DNA of 64,000 nt, taken from Acidobacteriota bacterium (GTDB lineage Bacteria; Acidobacteriota; Thermoanaerobaculia; Multivoradales; Multivoraceae). The position numbers were made by a program, and so were the translations under genes. Position 1 is the stretch's first letter; each line of letters starts with the position of its first letter. Positions 26,659 through 34,952 of this stretch are shown here, piece by piece. Location: contig QQVD01000037.1 of the NCBI GenBank assembly GCA_003388555.1, positions 62,001 to 126,000 on the forward strand. Direction: 5' to 3'. The notes below the pieces were generated by a model. The model worked only from the letters and a program-made list of their open reading frames with translations. It ran no database searches and was not told where the DNA came from.

Positions 26659-28247
26659 CCCTGACGCGGGTGCAGCGCTCCGGCGCCGGGCCTCGGCTGG
26701 CCGAAGCGGGCGATCGGCTCGGTCGGCTCGATCGGCCAGGGGCCGGATCCGCCGCCCACCACGACGACCTTCGTCTGTTCTGCGTCGCCCAGCGGGGACC
26801 ACGGGTCGACGCGGCGCGACTGCTCGACCTGTGGCCCGAGGACGACGGTGTCTACTGGGAGGAGTCCGGCGCCGAATGGGTCGGTCTCGGTGTCGCCGCC
26901 GAGCTGCGTGGCGAGGGGCCGGGGCGCTTCGCGCAGCTCGTGCAGGGTGCGGCGGACCTGTTCTCTCGACTCGAGGTCGCCCAGGACGATGCGCCGCGGC
27001 CTCGACTCTTCGGCGGGCTGTCCTTCCGGCCGACGATCTACGAGAGCCTGTGGCGCCGCTTCGGCGCAGCCAGCTTCGTGCTGCCCCGCGTGCTGGTGCG
27101 CTGCGACGAGGATGAGAGCACGTGGATGCTGGCCGTGCCGAGCTCCGGAGGCTCGCAGGCCCCGGCCGCTCCGGAGGCCGACGCCGAGGCAGGCGACGAG
27201 ATCCGAAGGAGCGCCCTGGCCGAGCTCGAGCGCCTGCGCCTGCGGGCTCAGCGGCTCGCCGTCGTCGGCCGACCGCCCGGCACGGGCCCACGCACCACAC
27301 CGGCGGTGCGCAACGTGGCCGACGAGCAGTGGCTGCGCGGGGTGCGCTCGGCAGTCGCCGCGATCGAGCAGGGCTCCCTGGAGAAGGTGGTGCTGGCTCG
27401 TCGCGAAGTCGTCGCCCTCGGGCGGCGCGAGCCGTCCGTCGCCGCGGTGCTGGCACTATTGCAGCAGCAGGCGCCGGAAAGCAGGCGGTTCGTGGTGCGC
27501 CGGAGCGGCGCGCTGTTCGTCGGCGCCACGCCGGAGCGTCTGGTCCGGCGCCGCGGTCTCGACGTCGAGACGGTGGCCCTTGCCGGAACCGTGCACCGTC
27601 GCCCCGAGGCATCCCTCGCCGAGCTCGGCGGGCAACTCATGGCGAGCTCGAAGGACCGCCACGAGCACGACCTCGTGGTCAGCGCCCTGCGCAGCTGGCT
27701 GCAGCCCTTGTGCAGCTCGGTCGAGGTGCCTGCCGAGCCCGGCGTCAGGGCCCTGCGCTACCTGCTCCATCTCGAGACCGCGATCCATGCCGAGCTGAAG
27801 GAGCCGGTGCACGTGTTGCGCCTCGTCGAGGCACTGCATCCGACCCCGGCCGTCGGCGGACGGCCCCGTGCCGCAGCCGTCGCCTGGATCGACGCGCACG
27901 AGCAGTTCGACCGAGGCTGGTACGCCGCGCCGGTGGGATGGTTCGACGCCAACGGCGACGGCGAGTTCCACGTCGCCCTGCGCAGCCTGCTGCTCAGCGA
28001 GGGCCGTGGCTACCTCTACGCCGGGGCCGGCATCGTCGACGAGTCGGTCGCCGAGCTGGAGTTCGCGGAGACCGAAGACAAGTTGCAGGGCATCCATGCG
28101 ATCGTCGCCCAGCTGGGCGCTCCCGGCGCCACGGACGGCGCCGGTGCCGGAGACGCTCCAGGTGCGGCCGCCTCCGCGGAGGCGGCGCTCGAGCCCAACG
28201 CGCCGTCCGAGCAGGGCAACGGCCGGGCGGTCGACGCCACGGCCTGA
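26655..28247 (+). CDS. menF: Isochorismate synthase
   Basis: A 530-residue chorismate-utilising enzyme that converts chorismate to isochorismate, the entry into the menaquinone pathway. The C-terminal catalytic region has LEKVVLARREV, GATPERLVRRRGLDVETVAL, AGTVHRR, SSKDRHEHDLVV, LHPTPAVGGRPR, GWYAAPVGWFDANGDGEF and GAGIVDESVAELEFAETEDK, all fitting isochorismate synthases of the MenF/DhbC type rather than PabB or TrpE. ATG 26655 overlaps the menG stop. The first ~100 residues are the variable N-terminal domain and the last 40 are an Ala/Gly-rich tail. menD follows after 46 bases, with a purine-rich ribosome-binding site. Confidence 0.9.
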   Translation: MTLTRVQRSGAGPRLAEAGDRLGRLDRPGAGSAAHHDDLRLFCVAQRGPRVDAARLLDLWPEDDGVYWEESGAEWVGLGVAAELRGEGPGRFAQLVQGAADLFSRLEVAQDDAPRPRLFGGLSFRPTIYESLWRRFGAASFVLPRVLVRCDEDESTWMLAVPSSGGSQAPAAPEADAEAGDEIRRSALAELERLRLRAQRLAVVGRPPGTGPRTTPAVRNVADEQWLRGVRSAVAAIEQGSLEKVVLARREVVALGRREPSVAAVLALLQQQAPESRRFVVRRSGALFVGATPERLVRRRGLDVETVALAGTVHRRPEASLAELGGQLMASSKDRHEHDLVVSALRSWLQPLCSSVEVPAEPGVRALRYLLHLETAIHAELKEPVHVLRLVEALHPTPAVGGRPRAAAVAWIDAHEQFDRGWYAAPVGWFDANGDGEFHVALRSLLLSEGRGYLYAGAGIVDESVAELEFAETEDKLQGIHAIVAQLGAPGATDGAGAGDAPGAAASAEAALEPNAPSEQGNGRAVDATA

Positions 28248-28293
28248 GCGCTTGCGCTCGCACGGTCGGAGGCACAGAGGAGAACGGCTCCCG

Positions 28294-30186
28294 ATGTCGG
28301 CAAACGCCTCGCGGCAGGACGCCGGGCTGGTGACGCTGCGACAGGCGGCGGCGCTGTGGCGGGTGCTGGCTCGCAGCGGGGTCGACGAGGTGGTCTCGAG
28401 CCCCGGCGCCCGCTCGACGCCGCTGCTGCTCGGCGCGCTGCGATCGGGCCTGACGGTGCGCTCCGTGGTCGACGAGCGCAGTGCGGCGTTCTACGGGCTC
28501 GGAGTCGGCCGCGCCGGCGGGACGGCGGCGCTGCTCTGCACCTCCGGCACGGCCGTGGCGCACTACCTCCCGGCGGTGCTCGAGGCGCGACACGACGGGG
28601 TGCCGCTCGTCGTCGTCTCGGCCGACCGGCCGCTCGACCGCCAGGCCAGTGGCGCGCCGCAGACCGTCGACCAGATCGGCATCCTCGGCGCGGCGCCGCT
28701 GGTCTGCTGCGATCTCGGCGAGCTGGGTCCCGGTCTCGACGACCGCAGTCTGCGCTGGGTGTTGCGGCGCGCCGGGGAGATCGTGTCGCGCGCCCGCGCC
28801 GAGGCGGGGCCGGTGCATCTCGACGTGCGGCTGCGCAGGCCGCTGCAGCCAGCCGCTCTGCCGACCGCCGATGACGCCGCGGGCGAGGAGGAGCCCGCCG
28901 TCGCGGCGCCCGCCTTCGTCGCCGCGCGGCCCGGTCCTGGGGCCGGTGGAGTGGAGCGTCTGCGGGAGATGCTGCGCTCCAGCCGGAGGCCGCTGGTCGT
29001 CGCCGGCCCGGCGGCGCCGACGGCGAGCGGCCTGGGCCCGACGCTCGCACGGCTCGCCGAGAGCGCCGCGCTGCCCCTGGCGGTCGACTATGCCAGTCAA
29101 CTGCGGCTCGATCGGGGCGCCCTGCCGCGCGACGCCGCGCCGGGACCCTGGCGCGACGCACTGCTGGCGGGCCTCGACTGCCGTCGCCTGGTGGCGTCGC
29201 TTCGACCCGACCTGGTGCTGCAGCTCGGTCGCCCGCCGGTGGCGACCTCCTGGGAGGCGGCGATCGAGGAGTGGGCGCGTCGTGGAGCGTGCCACGTCGT
29301 CGTGGCTCCCCGGCGGCACGATCCGGTGAGCACCGCCGCACTCTGGCTGCAGGCTGAGGTCGAGGCCGTGCTGTCCGAGCTGGCCCGCCCCCAGGCAAGC
29401 GTCCTCGGCTCGGAGGTGAGAGACTCCGCGTGGTCGCGGCGGCTGACCCTCCTCGACCGGGAGATCCGCCGGTGCATCGAGGCCTCCGTGGCGGACGGCT
29501 GGCACGACGGCGCGGCGGTGCGGGCGACGCTCGAGGCGGCGGAACAGGCCGTCGTCTGGTTGGGCAACAGCCTGCCGATCCGGATGGCGAACCTCTACGC
29601 ACCTTTCGCGCCTGTCGCGACCGACGGAGGCCGGGGCCCGGTCGCCCTGGTCTGTCAGCGCGGGGTCAACGGGATCGACGGCAACGTCTCTTCGTGGGCG
29701 GGAGTCGCCAGCCGTTCGCAAGGCGGCGCGCTGGCGGCTCAGGGCGCCGTGGCGCTGCTCGGCGACGTCGCCCTGCGTCACGACATCGGAGGGCTCGAGC
29801 TGGTCTCCAGGGTCGCCGAGCGGGAACGCCTGGCGATGGTCCTGGTGGTGCTGCACAACGGTGGCGGGCGCATCTTCGAGCAGCTGCCGTTGGCTCGCGC
29901 CGGGCTCGACGACTCCACCTGGAGCCACTGGTCGACGCCTTCGCCGCCCAGTTTCGCACCGGTGGCCGAGCAGTATGGGCTCCGCTTCGTCGCCGCCGAG
30001 GACGCCGCAGCGACGGCGCGTGGCGTCCGCGAGGGACTGGCGCGACCGGGAGTCGCGACCCTGCTGCAGGTGCGCCTGCCGGACGACGGCGCGGCACGGG
30101 CGGCGAACGGTCTTCGCGCCGCGATCGAGCGTGTCGCCGAGCAGTCCGCCGGGGAGGGAGTCGAAGGAGGAGGGGAGGGTCCTTGA
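28294..30186 (+). CDS. menD: 2-succinyl-5-enolpyruvyl-6-hydroxy-3-cyclohexene-1-carboxylate synthase
   Basis: A 630-residue thiamine-diphosphate enzyme that joins isochorismate with the decarboxylated 2-oxoglutarate unit. N-terminal signatures are VVSSPGARSTPLLLGAL, SVVDERSAAFYGLGVGRA, LLCTSGTAVAHYLPAVLEA and VVSADRPLDRQASGAPQTVDQIG. The C-terminal ThDP domain has NSLPIRMAN, CQRGVNGIDGNVSSWAGVA, LLGDVALRHDIGGL and VVLHNGGGRIFEQLP. ATG 28294 is preceded by AGAGGAGAA. The last ~15 residues form a Gly/Glu-rich tail encoded by GGAGGAGGGGAGG, which also acts as the ribosome-binding site for menH. Its stop overlaps the menH TTG. Confidence 0.92.
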   Translation: MSANASRQDAGLVTLRQAAALWRVLARSGVDEVVSSPGARSTPLLLGALRSGLTVRSVVDERSAAFYGLGVGRAGGTAALLCTSGTAVAHYLPAVLEARHDGVPLVVVSADRPLDRQASGAPQTVDQIGILGAAPLVCCDLGELGPGLDDRSLRWVLRRAGEIVSRARAEAGPVHLDVRLRRPLQPAALPTADDAAGEEEPAVAAPAFVAARPGPGAGGVERLREMLRSSRRPLVVAGPAAPTASGLGPTLARLAESAALPLAVDYASQLRLDRGALPRDAAPGPWRDALLAGLDCRRLVASLRPDLVLQLGRPPVATSWEAAIEEWARRGACHVVVAPRRHDPVSTAALWLQAEVEAVLSELARPQASVLGSEVRDSAWSRRLTLLDREIRRCIEASVADGWHDGAAVRATLEAAEQAVVWLGNSLPIRMANLYAPFAPVATDGGRGPVALVCQRGVNGIDGNVSSWAGVASRSQGGALAAQGAVALLGDVALRHDIGGLELVSRVAERERLAMVLVVLHNGGGRIFEQLPLARAGLDDSTWSHWSTPSPPSFAPVAEQYGLRFVAAEDAAATARGVREGLARPGVATLLQVRLPDDGAARAANGLRAAIERVAEQSAGEGVEGGGEGP

Positions 30187-31013
30187 GCTCTCGGCGAGAC
30201 GGCGGCCGCACCGGAGTGGTCTGCCTGCACGGCTTCACCGGCGGAGCGGCCTCCTGGGACGGCTTCCGGCGCGCGGCGCCACCGGACTGGCGCATCGAGT
30301 GCCTCGAGCTCGCCGGCCACGGCGCCGCCGCCGCGGCTCGCCCGCGCGACTTCGACGAGGAGGTCGACCGGCTGAGGGCCGGCAGCACTCTGCTGGCGCC
30401 GAGCCCGCAGAGCGTCGCGGCGCCGCGGCCGGTCCTGGTCGGCTACTCGCTCGGCGCGCGCACCGCGCTCCAGCTGCTGCGCCGACATCCCCACACGGTC
30501 TCGGCGGCCGTGCTGATCGGGGTGCATCCCGGCCTGGTCAGCGACGCAGAGCGTCGGGCTCGCCGCGCCGCCGACCGTCGCTGGATCGAGCTCCTCGAGG
30601 ACGACGGTCTCGAGGCGTTCCTCGCCGCCTGGACGCGGCAGCCGATCTTCGCCGGCCAGGAGCGACTCGGTGCGAAGGAACGGGCAGCTCAACAGGCCGT
30701 GCGCGAGAGCCACCACGCCGCGGGCCTGGCGCACTCGCTGCGCGCACTGGGGCTGGCCGAGATGCCGGAGTCGGCGGCGACCTTGCGCCGGCCGCCGGTG
30801 CCGGTGACGCTCCTGGTCGGCGGCTTCGACGAGAAGTTCCTGGCCCTGGCACGATCGGTCGTGAATGCCGCGGACGCCGACTCCGGCGCGCGCGTCTCGC
30901 TCGAGGTGGTCGAGGGAGCCGGTCACAACGTCCTGCTCGAGCGGCCGCAGGCGGTGGTCGAAGCCGTGGCGGGCGCGGCGCGGGCTGCCCGAGGCGTCGG
31001 AGTTGCCGGATGA
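30183..31013 (+). CDS. menH: MenH-like alpha/beta hydrolase (SHCHC synthase)
   Basis: A 276-residue alpha/beta-hydrolase that in this pathway removes pyruvate to give 2-succinyl-6-hydroxy-2,4-cyclohexadiene-1-carboxylate. Oxyanion-hole region VVCLHGFTGGAASWDGF, nucleophile S89 in VGYSLGARTAL, acid in LVGGFDEKF and His in EGAGHNVLLERP are in place. I take the rare start TTG 30183 because it overlaps the menD stop (TTGA) and has a strong Shine-Dalgarno stretch before it; GTG 30216 would cut into the first strand. MenH is hard to separate from other hydrolases by sequence, but the position between menD and menA makes the call good. Confidence 0.82.
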   Translation: MSSRRDGGRTGVVCLHGFTGGAASWDGFRRAAPPDWRIECLELAGHGAAAAARPRDFDEEVDRLRAGSTLLAPSPQSVAAPRPVLVGYSLGARTALQLLRRHPHTVSAAVLIGVHPGLVSDAERRARRAADRRWIELLEDDGLEAFLAAWTRQPIFAGQERLGAKERAAQQAVRESHHAAGLAHSLRALGLAEMPESAATLRRPPVPVTLLVGGFDEKFLALARSVVNAADADSGARVSLEVVEGAGHNVLLERPQAVVEAVAGAARAARGVGVAG

Positions 31014-31915
31014 GTGAAGCCACGGCCGTAGCGGTGTGGGTGAGGGCGGCTCGTCCGGCGACCCTGTGGGCCGCCATCGGGCCGGTCGCCGTCGGCGCCG
31101 CCCTGGCCCAGGCCCAGGAGTGCCTCCGTCTCGCGCCGCTCCTGGCGGCGACGTGGGGCGCGATCTGGATCCAGATCGGCACCAACTTCGCGAACGACCT
31201 GCACGACCACCTGCGGGGCGCCGACGGTCCGAACCGCCTCGGGCCGGCGCGAGCGGTGGCGATGGGCTGGATCTCCGCCCCGGCGATGCGTCGCGCCGTC
31301 GTGGTGGCCTTCGCTGCGGCGACCGCGGCGGGCCTCTACCTGACCTGGGTGGCGGGCTGGTGGGTCGTCTGGCTCGGAGTGGCGGCGATCGCCGCCGGAG
31401 TGCTCTACACGGCCGGCCCGCGCCCGCTCGCCTACATCGGCGTCGCCGACCTCTTCGTGCTCGCCTTCTTCGGTTTCGCGGCGGTGGTCGGCACTGTCGC
31501 CGTGCAGTGCGCCGCGATCCCGGCGGCCGCCTGGTGGGCGGGGCTGGCGGTCGGCTGCCTGAACACCGCCATCCTGGTGGTCAACAACCTGCGCGACCGC
31601 GCTGGCGACGCCGCCGTGGGCAAGCGCACGCTGGCGGTGCGCTTCGGCGCTCCCTTCGCGCGCGCCGAGTATGCGCTCCTGCATCTGGCGGCCTATCTGG
31701 TCTGTGCAGGGCTCGCCTACCGAAGCGGCTCACTGTGGCTCGCGGCGCCGCTACTCACGGTGCCGATCGCGTGGCGCAACGTGCGCGCCCTCTCGCGGCT
31801 CGAAGGTCGGGCGCTCAATCCGCTGCTCGGCGGCACCGCGCGTCTGGTGCTGGCGTTCAGCCTACTCCTGGCTCTGGGCCTGGTCCTCGGTGGCGTCTCG
31901 CCGGCACAGCGATGA
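31010..31915 (+). CDS. menA: 1,4-dihydroxy-2-naphthoate prenyltransferase
   Basis: A 301-residue UbiA-type membrane prenyltransferase that attaches the polyprenyl chain to dihydroxynaphthoate. About eight or nine hydrophobic helices are visible. The first Asp-rich site is NFANDLHDHLRGAD, following GAIWIQIGT, and the second is NNLRDRAGDAAVGKRTLAV; both fit MenA. ARPATLWAAIGPVAVG is the typical first helix start. ATG 31010 overlaps the menH stop and the last codons overlap the menE start, both as ATGA. It acts in the inner membrane, using the product of the polyprenyl synthase at the front of the operon. Confidence 0.92.
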   Translation: MSEATAVAVWVRAARPATLWAAIGPVAVGAALAQAQECLRLAPLLAATWGAIWIQIGTNFANDLHDHLRGADGPNRLGPARAVAMGWISAPAMRRAVVVAFAAATAAGLYLTWVAGWWVVWLGVAAIAAGVLYTAGPRPLAYIGVADLFVLAFFGFAAVVGTVAVQCAAIPAAAWWAGLAVGCLNTAILVVNNLRDRAGDAAVGKRTLAVRFGAPFARAEYALLHLAAYLVCAGLAYRSGSLWLAAPLLTVPIAWRNVRALSRLEGRALNPLLGGTARLVLAFSLLLALGLVLGGVSPAQR

Positions 31916-33480
31916 GCCGAGCGACTTCGGAGGGATCGGCGGAGAGGGGCGTCGGCGGCGCTCCTGCGGGCGGTCGCGACGGTCTGTCGGTGAGCGCCGC
32001 GGCAGCCGCGGCGCCCGAGCACCCGGCGTTGATCTCCGGCACGTCCGCGCTGACCTGGCGTGAGGTCGCTGAACGGGTGGCGCGGCTGCTGGCCGAACCG
32101 GCGATCGACCGGGCTGCGAAGCGGAGCGGATCAGGGGGAGCGGTCGCGGTGGCGCTGGTGGGGCGCCGCGACGTGGCGACGGCGCTGTGGATCCTCGCGC
32201 TGCTCGAGCGCCGGCTGCCCTTCGTCCTGCTGCATCCGCGCTGGACCGACCTCGAGTTGCAGGCAGCGGTGGCGGCTGCGGGCTGTGGCTGGTCGATCGA
32301 TGGCGAGGAGATCGCGACGCTCCGGTCGGCCGCCGGGCGGGGCACCGGCGCTGTCGCCGATGGCGATCCCTCGAGGGGCCCTGCTCTCGACGACTGTGCC
32401 TGCGTCCTGTTCACCTCCGGCACCACCGGAGCTCCCCGCGCCGCGGTGCTCTCGCGCTCTGCGCTCCTCGCCGCGGCAGCGGCCAGCGAACGGAACCTGG
32501 GCTGGCGGCCGGAGGATCGCTGGCTGCTCAACCTGCCGCTGGCCCACGTCGGCGGGCTGTCGGTGCTGACCCGGTGCCTGGCGGCCCGCCGCACCGTGGT
32601 GGTGGACGAGGGCTCCGGCTTCGAGGCCGCGGACCTGCTGCGCGGGATCGAGCGCCACCGGGTGACGCTGGCGTCCCTGGTGCCGACCATGCTGCAGCGC
32701 ACCCTCGCTGCCGGGGGGACGGATTCCGACGAGACGGGGGCTCGCCGTCCGCCGTCGTGCCTGCGCGCGGTGCTGCTGGGCGGCGCTCGCGCTGCGCCAC
32801 AGCTGGTGGATCGGGCGCGCCGCGCCGGGTGGCCGGTCCTGCTCACCTACGGCATGACCGAGACCTGCGCGCAGCTGGCCACCCAGTCGTTTCGAGACCT
32901 CGCCCCGGGCCTGCTGCGCAGCGACACCGTCGGCCGACCGCTCGCCGGTCTCGAGGTCCGTCTGCGGCCGGTCGACGGAGAGGGCGGTGGCGACGGGGTC
33001 GTCGGGCCTGGCGAGGTCGGAGCCGTCGAGGTGCGCGGCGCCAGCCTCTTTTCGGGCTATCTCGGAGTACCCGTCGACCAGACCTTCGCACCCGGCGGTT
33101 GGTTCGACACCGGCGACTTCGCCCGCTTCGACAGCAGCGGCGAGCTGGCCCTGGTGGACCGGCGCAGCGATCTCGTGGTCACCGGAGGCGAGAACGTCTA
33201 CCCCAGCGAGGTCGAGGCCGCCCTGCTGGCGGTCGACGGTGTGCTCGAGGCGTGCGTCGCCGGCCTCGACGATCCCGAGTGGGGTCAGCGGGTGGGCTGT
33301 GCGGTGGTGCTCGAGTCGGGGATCCCGGTGGATCGGGTGCGCGCCAGCCTCGCCGGACGCCTGGCGGGCTTCAAGACGCCGCGCGTCTGGGTCGTCGTCG
33401 ACGCTCTGCCGCGCATCGGGCTCGGCAAGGTGGATCGTCGCGGCGTAGCCCGGCTCCTGGCACAAAGCACCGACGGCTGA
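31912..33480 (+). CDS. menE: 2-succinylbenzoate-CoA ligase
   Basis: A 522-residue AMP-forming ligase that activates o-succinylbenzoate. Motifs: VLFTSGTTGAPRAAVLS (P-loop), LPLAHVGGLSVLTRCL, LLTYGMTETCAQLATQ, WFDTGDFARFDSSGELAL, RRSDLVVTGGENVYPSEVE and the terminal catalytic lysine in PRIGLGKVDRRGV. The first 30 residues are Gly/Ala-rich. ATG 31912 overlaps the menA stop. It is the last gene of the operon; the reaction needs MenC product and feeds MenB, neither of which is encoded here. Only 24 bases separate its stop from the convergent small gene. Confidence 0.9.
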   Translation: MSRATSEGSAERGVGGAPAGGRDGLSVSAAAAAAPEHPALISGTSALTWREVAERVARLLAEPAIDRAAKRSGSGGAVAVALVGRRDVATALWILALLERRLPFVLLHPRWTDLELQAAVAAAGCGWSIDGEEIATLRSAAGRGTGAVADGDPSRGPALDDCACVLFTSGTTGAPRAAVLSRSALLAAAAASERNLGWRPEDRWLLNLPLAHVGGLSVLTRCLAARRTVVVDEGSGFEAADLLRGIERHRVTLASLVPTMLQRTLAAGGTDSDETGARRPPSCLRAVLLGGARAAPQLVDRARRAGWPVLLTYGMTETCAQLATQSFRDLAPGLLRSDTVGRPLAGLEVRLRPVDGEGGGDGVVGPGEVGAVEVRGASLFSGYLGVPVDQTFAPGGWFDTGDFARFDSSGELALVDRRSDLVVTGGENVYPSEVEAALLAVDGVLEACVAGLDDPEWGQRVGCAVVLESGIPVDRVRASLAGRLAGFKTPRVWVVVDALPRIGLGKVDRRGVARLLAQSTDG

Positions 33481-33504
33481 GCCGCCGTTCGCGAACCTGA
33501 GCCC

Positions 33505-33825
33505 TCAGGCGTCGCTGCCGGCCACCAACTCGTCGACCAGGGCCATCAGCCGAGCGCCGCACTCGGCGTCGAGCTCGCCACCTGCGGTCGCCTGCTCGAT
33601 CTCGCTGCGCAGGCGGCCGACGACGTCGTCCAACGAGGTCGTGACTCCGGCGCCTTCCTCGAGCGCCGCGTTCACCAGCTGGCGTGGCACCTCGAGGGCG
33701 GCCCGACGCAGCTTCATACCCGCCGGGCGGGGCGCCCCGCCGAGCTCGGCGACCACCATCCGGGCGCAGCGGTAGGCTGGCTGGTCGTGGATCACGCTCC
33801 GCGGCGCCGGGTTCGAGGACATCAT
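33505..33825 (-). CDS. Small protein, possibly four-helix-bundle type
   Basis: A 106-residue product that I recognise only weakly. AYRCARMVVAELG, MKLRRAALEVPRQLVNAALE, LDDVVGRLRSEIEQAT and ARLMALVDELVAG are all amphipathic helices. The order and the LRRAA-x-VP block resemble the S23/four-helix-bundle family, but the fit is loose. The start has two adjacent ATGs (33825 and 33822) without a clear ribosome-binding site. It is convergent with menE, with 24 bases between stops. The 200 bases upstream (33826-34025) hold no gene; they contain a 12-bp direct repeat (CCGGATCTCGAC twice, near 33992-34015). Confidence 0.45.
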   Translation of the reverse strand: MMSSNPAPRSVIHDQPAYRCARMVVAELGGAPRPAGMKLRRAALEVPRQLVNAALEEGAGVTTSLDDVVGRLRSEIEQATAGGELDAECGARLMALVDELVAGSDA

Positions 33826-34025
33826 CTCTGGTTACGGGGCATGGCCGTGCGCTGGACTGCTGGAGCCGCCGGGCGTCGCCCGGTCTGTTGCGGCCCCCTG
33901 CGACTCCTCACCCAGGACAACGCGCGAAGGGCCGATTCCGTTTCACTCGGCAGTCCTCGCCGGCCACCTTTCCGACCCGGGCCTCGCTCCGGATCTCGAC
34001 CCGGATCTCGACCCCGACGCCGACC

Positions 34026-34952
34026 TCAATCGACCCTCGGCTGCTGGAAGACGCGCAGATCCGGCCAGCGGACGGCGCTGAGGCGGCGTCCCCAGACGCA
34101 GCCACTGTCGACGCAGACGGCTCTGGCGCCGAGGTGTAGCCCGAGGGCGGCCCAGTGACCGAAGAAGAGCGTCTCGTCGAGTCCGGTGTGGCGCTCGAAC
34201 CACGGCCTCTGGCCCGGCGGAGCCTCGTTGGGCGGGCCGCTGAATCCCGACAGGCGCCCCTGCCGATCGCAGGCGCGGATCCGGCTGAGCACCGAGAGAT
34301 CGAACGCCAGCTCGGCGCCAGTGGCGGCCGCGCGACACCTTGCCGAGGGCGTCGCTGTGTCCGCGGCCAGGTCGACCGGCGTCGCGGCTCCGTTGGCCGC
34401 GGCGTAGAGCGACAGCAGGCTGCTCGCCTCGTCGCCGACCAGGCCCGCTTCGCCGCGCCGGGCGCGTCGCTCCGCCTCGTCGAGGCTCCAGTCGGGCAGC
34501 AGGCCGGCGTGCACCATGGCCGGGCCGCCGCGCCGCCGCACCATCAGGGGTCGCCGCCGCAGCCAGTCGATCGCCGCATCGCCAGCCGAATCCACGAGCA
34601 GGTCGGCGAGCGTGTCCTTGGGTCGCAGCGGCGCCACACCGTGGGCCACCGCCAGCAGGTGCAGGTCGTGGTTTCCGAGCACGCTCTGGAATCGCTCCCC
34701 GAGCTCCTCTTCGCGGCTGCGTGCCCAGCGCAGCACGTCGTGCGACCGCGGTCCGCGATTGACCAGGTCGCCGGCCATCCAGAGCTGGTCGCGATCGGAC
34801 CGGAACGGCAGCTGTTGCCAGAGCCCCTCGAGAGTCGCGAAGCAACCATGCACGTCCCCGATGACGAAGATCGACCCGACCTCGCCCTCACCAGGGCCGT
34901 CGTCGGCTACGCCCTCTGGAGCCTGCCCGTGTTCCCCGCCTCGACGTCTCAC
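34026..34952 (-). CDS. apaH: ApaH-like symmetrical diadenosine tetraphosphatase
   Basis: A 308-residue PPP-family phosphoesterase. FVIGDVHGCFATLEGL (D33, H35), WMAGDLVNRGPRS (D62), VLGNHDLHLLAVAHG (N94, H95), AMVHAGLLPDWS and LFFGHWAALGL are diagnostic of ApaH, which hydrolyses Ap4A to two ADP and also removes Np4 caps from RNA. The frame is open far upstream, but the GTG at 34952 overlaps the stop of the large Calx-beta gene (GTGA) and leaves a 25-residue lead before the first strand; I use it. Coupling a cytoplasmic nucleotide phosphatase to a secreted surface protein is odd. ApaH in E. coli is 280 residues, so length is near normal. Confidence 0.85.
   Translation of the reverse strand: MRRRGGEHGQAPEGVADDGPGEGEVGSIFVIGDVHGCFATLEGLWQQLPFRSDRDQLWMAGDLVNRGPRSHDVLRWARSREEELGERFQSVLGNHDLHLLAVAHGVAPLRPKDTLADLLVDSAGDAAIDWLRRRPLMVRRRGGPAMVHAGLLPDWSLDEAERRARRGEAGLVGDEASSLLSLYAAANGAATPVDLAADTATPSARCRAAATGAELAFDLSVLSRIRACDRQGRLSGFSGPPNEAPPGQRPWFERHTGLDETLFFGHWAALGLHLGARAVCVDSGCVWGRRLSAVRWPDLRVFQQPRVD

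Noticed and set aside
24382-27612. A 1076-codon minus-strand open frame across the menaquinone genes.
   Set aside because: It crosses several real gene boundaries and is Arg/Ala/Pro-rich noise; the plus-strand genes have complete family motifs.
33992-34015. A 12-bp direct repeat downstream of the apaH-like gene as a regulatory site.
   Set aside because: Two copies only, at the 3' side of a gene, with no promoter-like sequence next to them.
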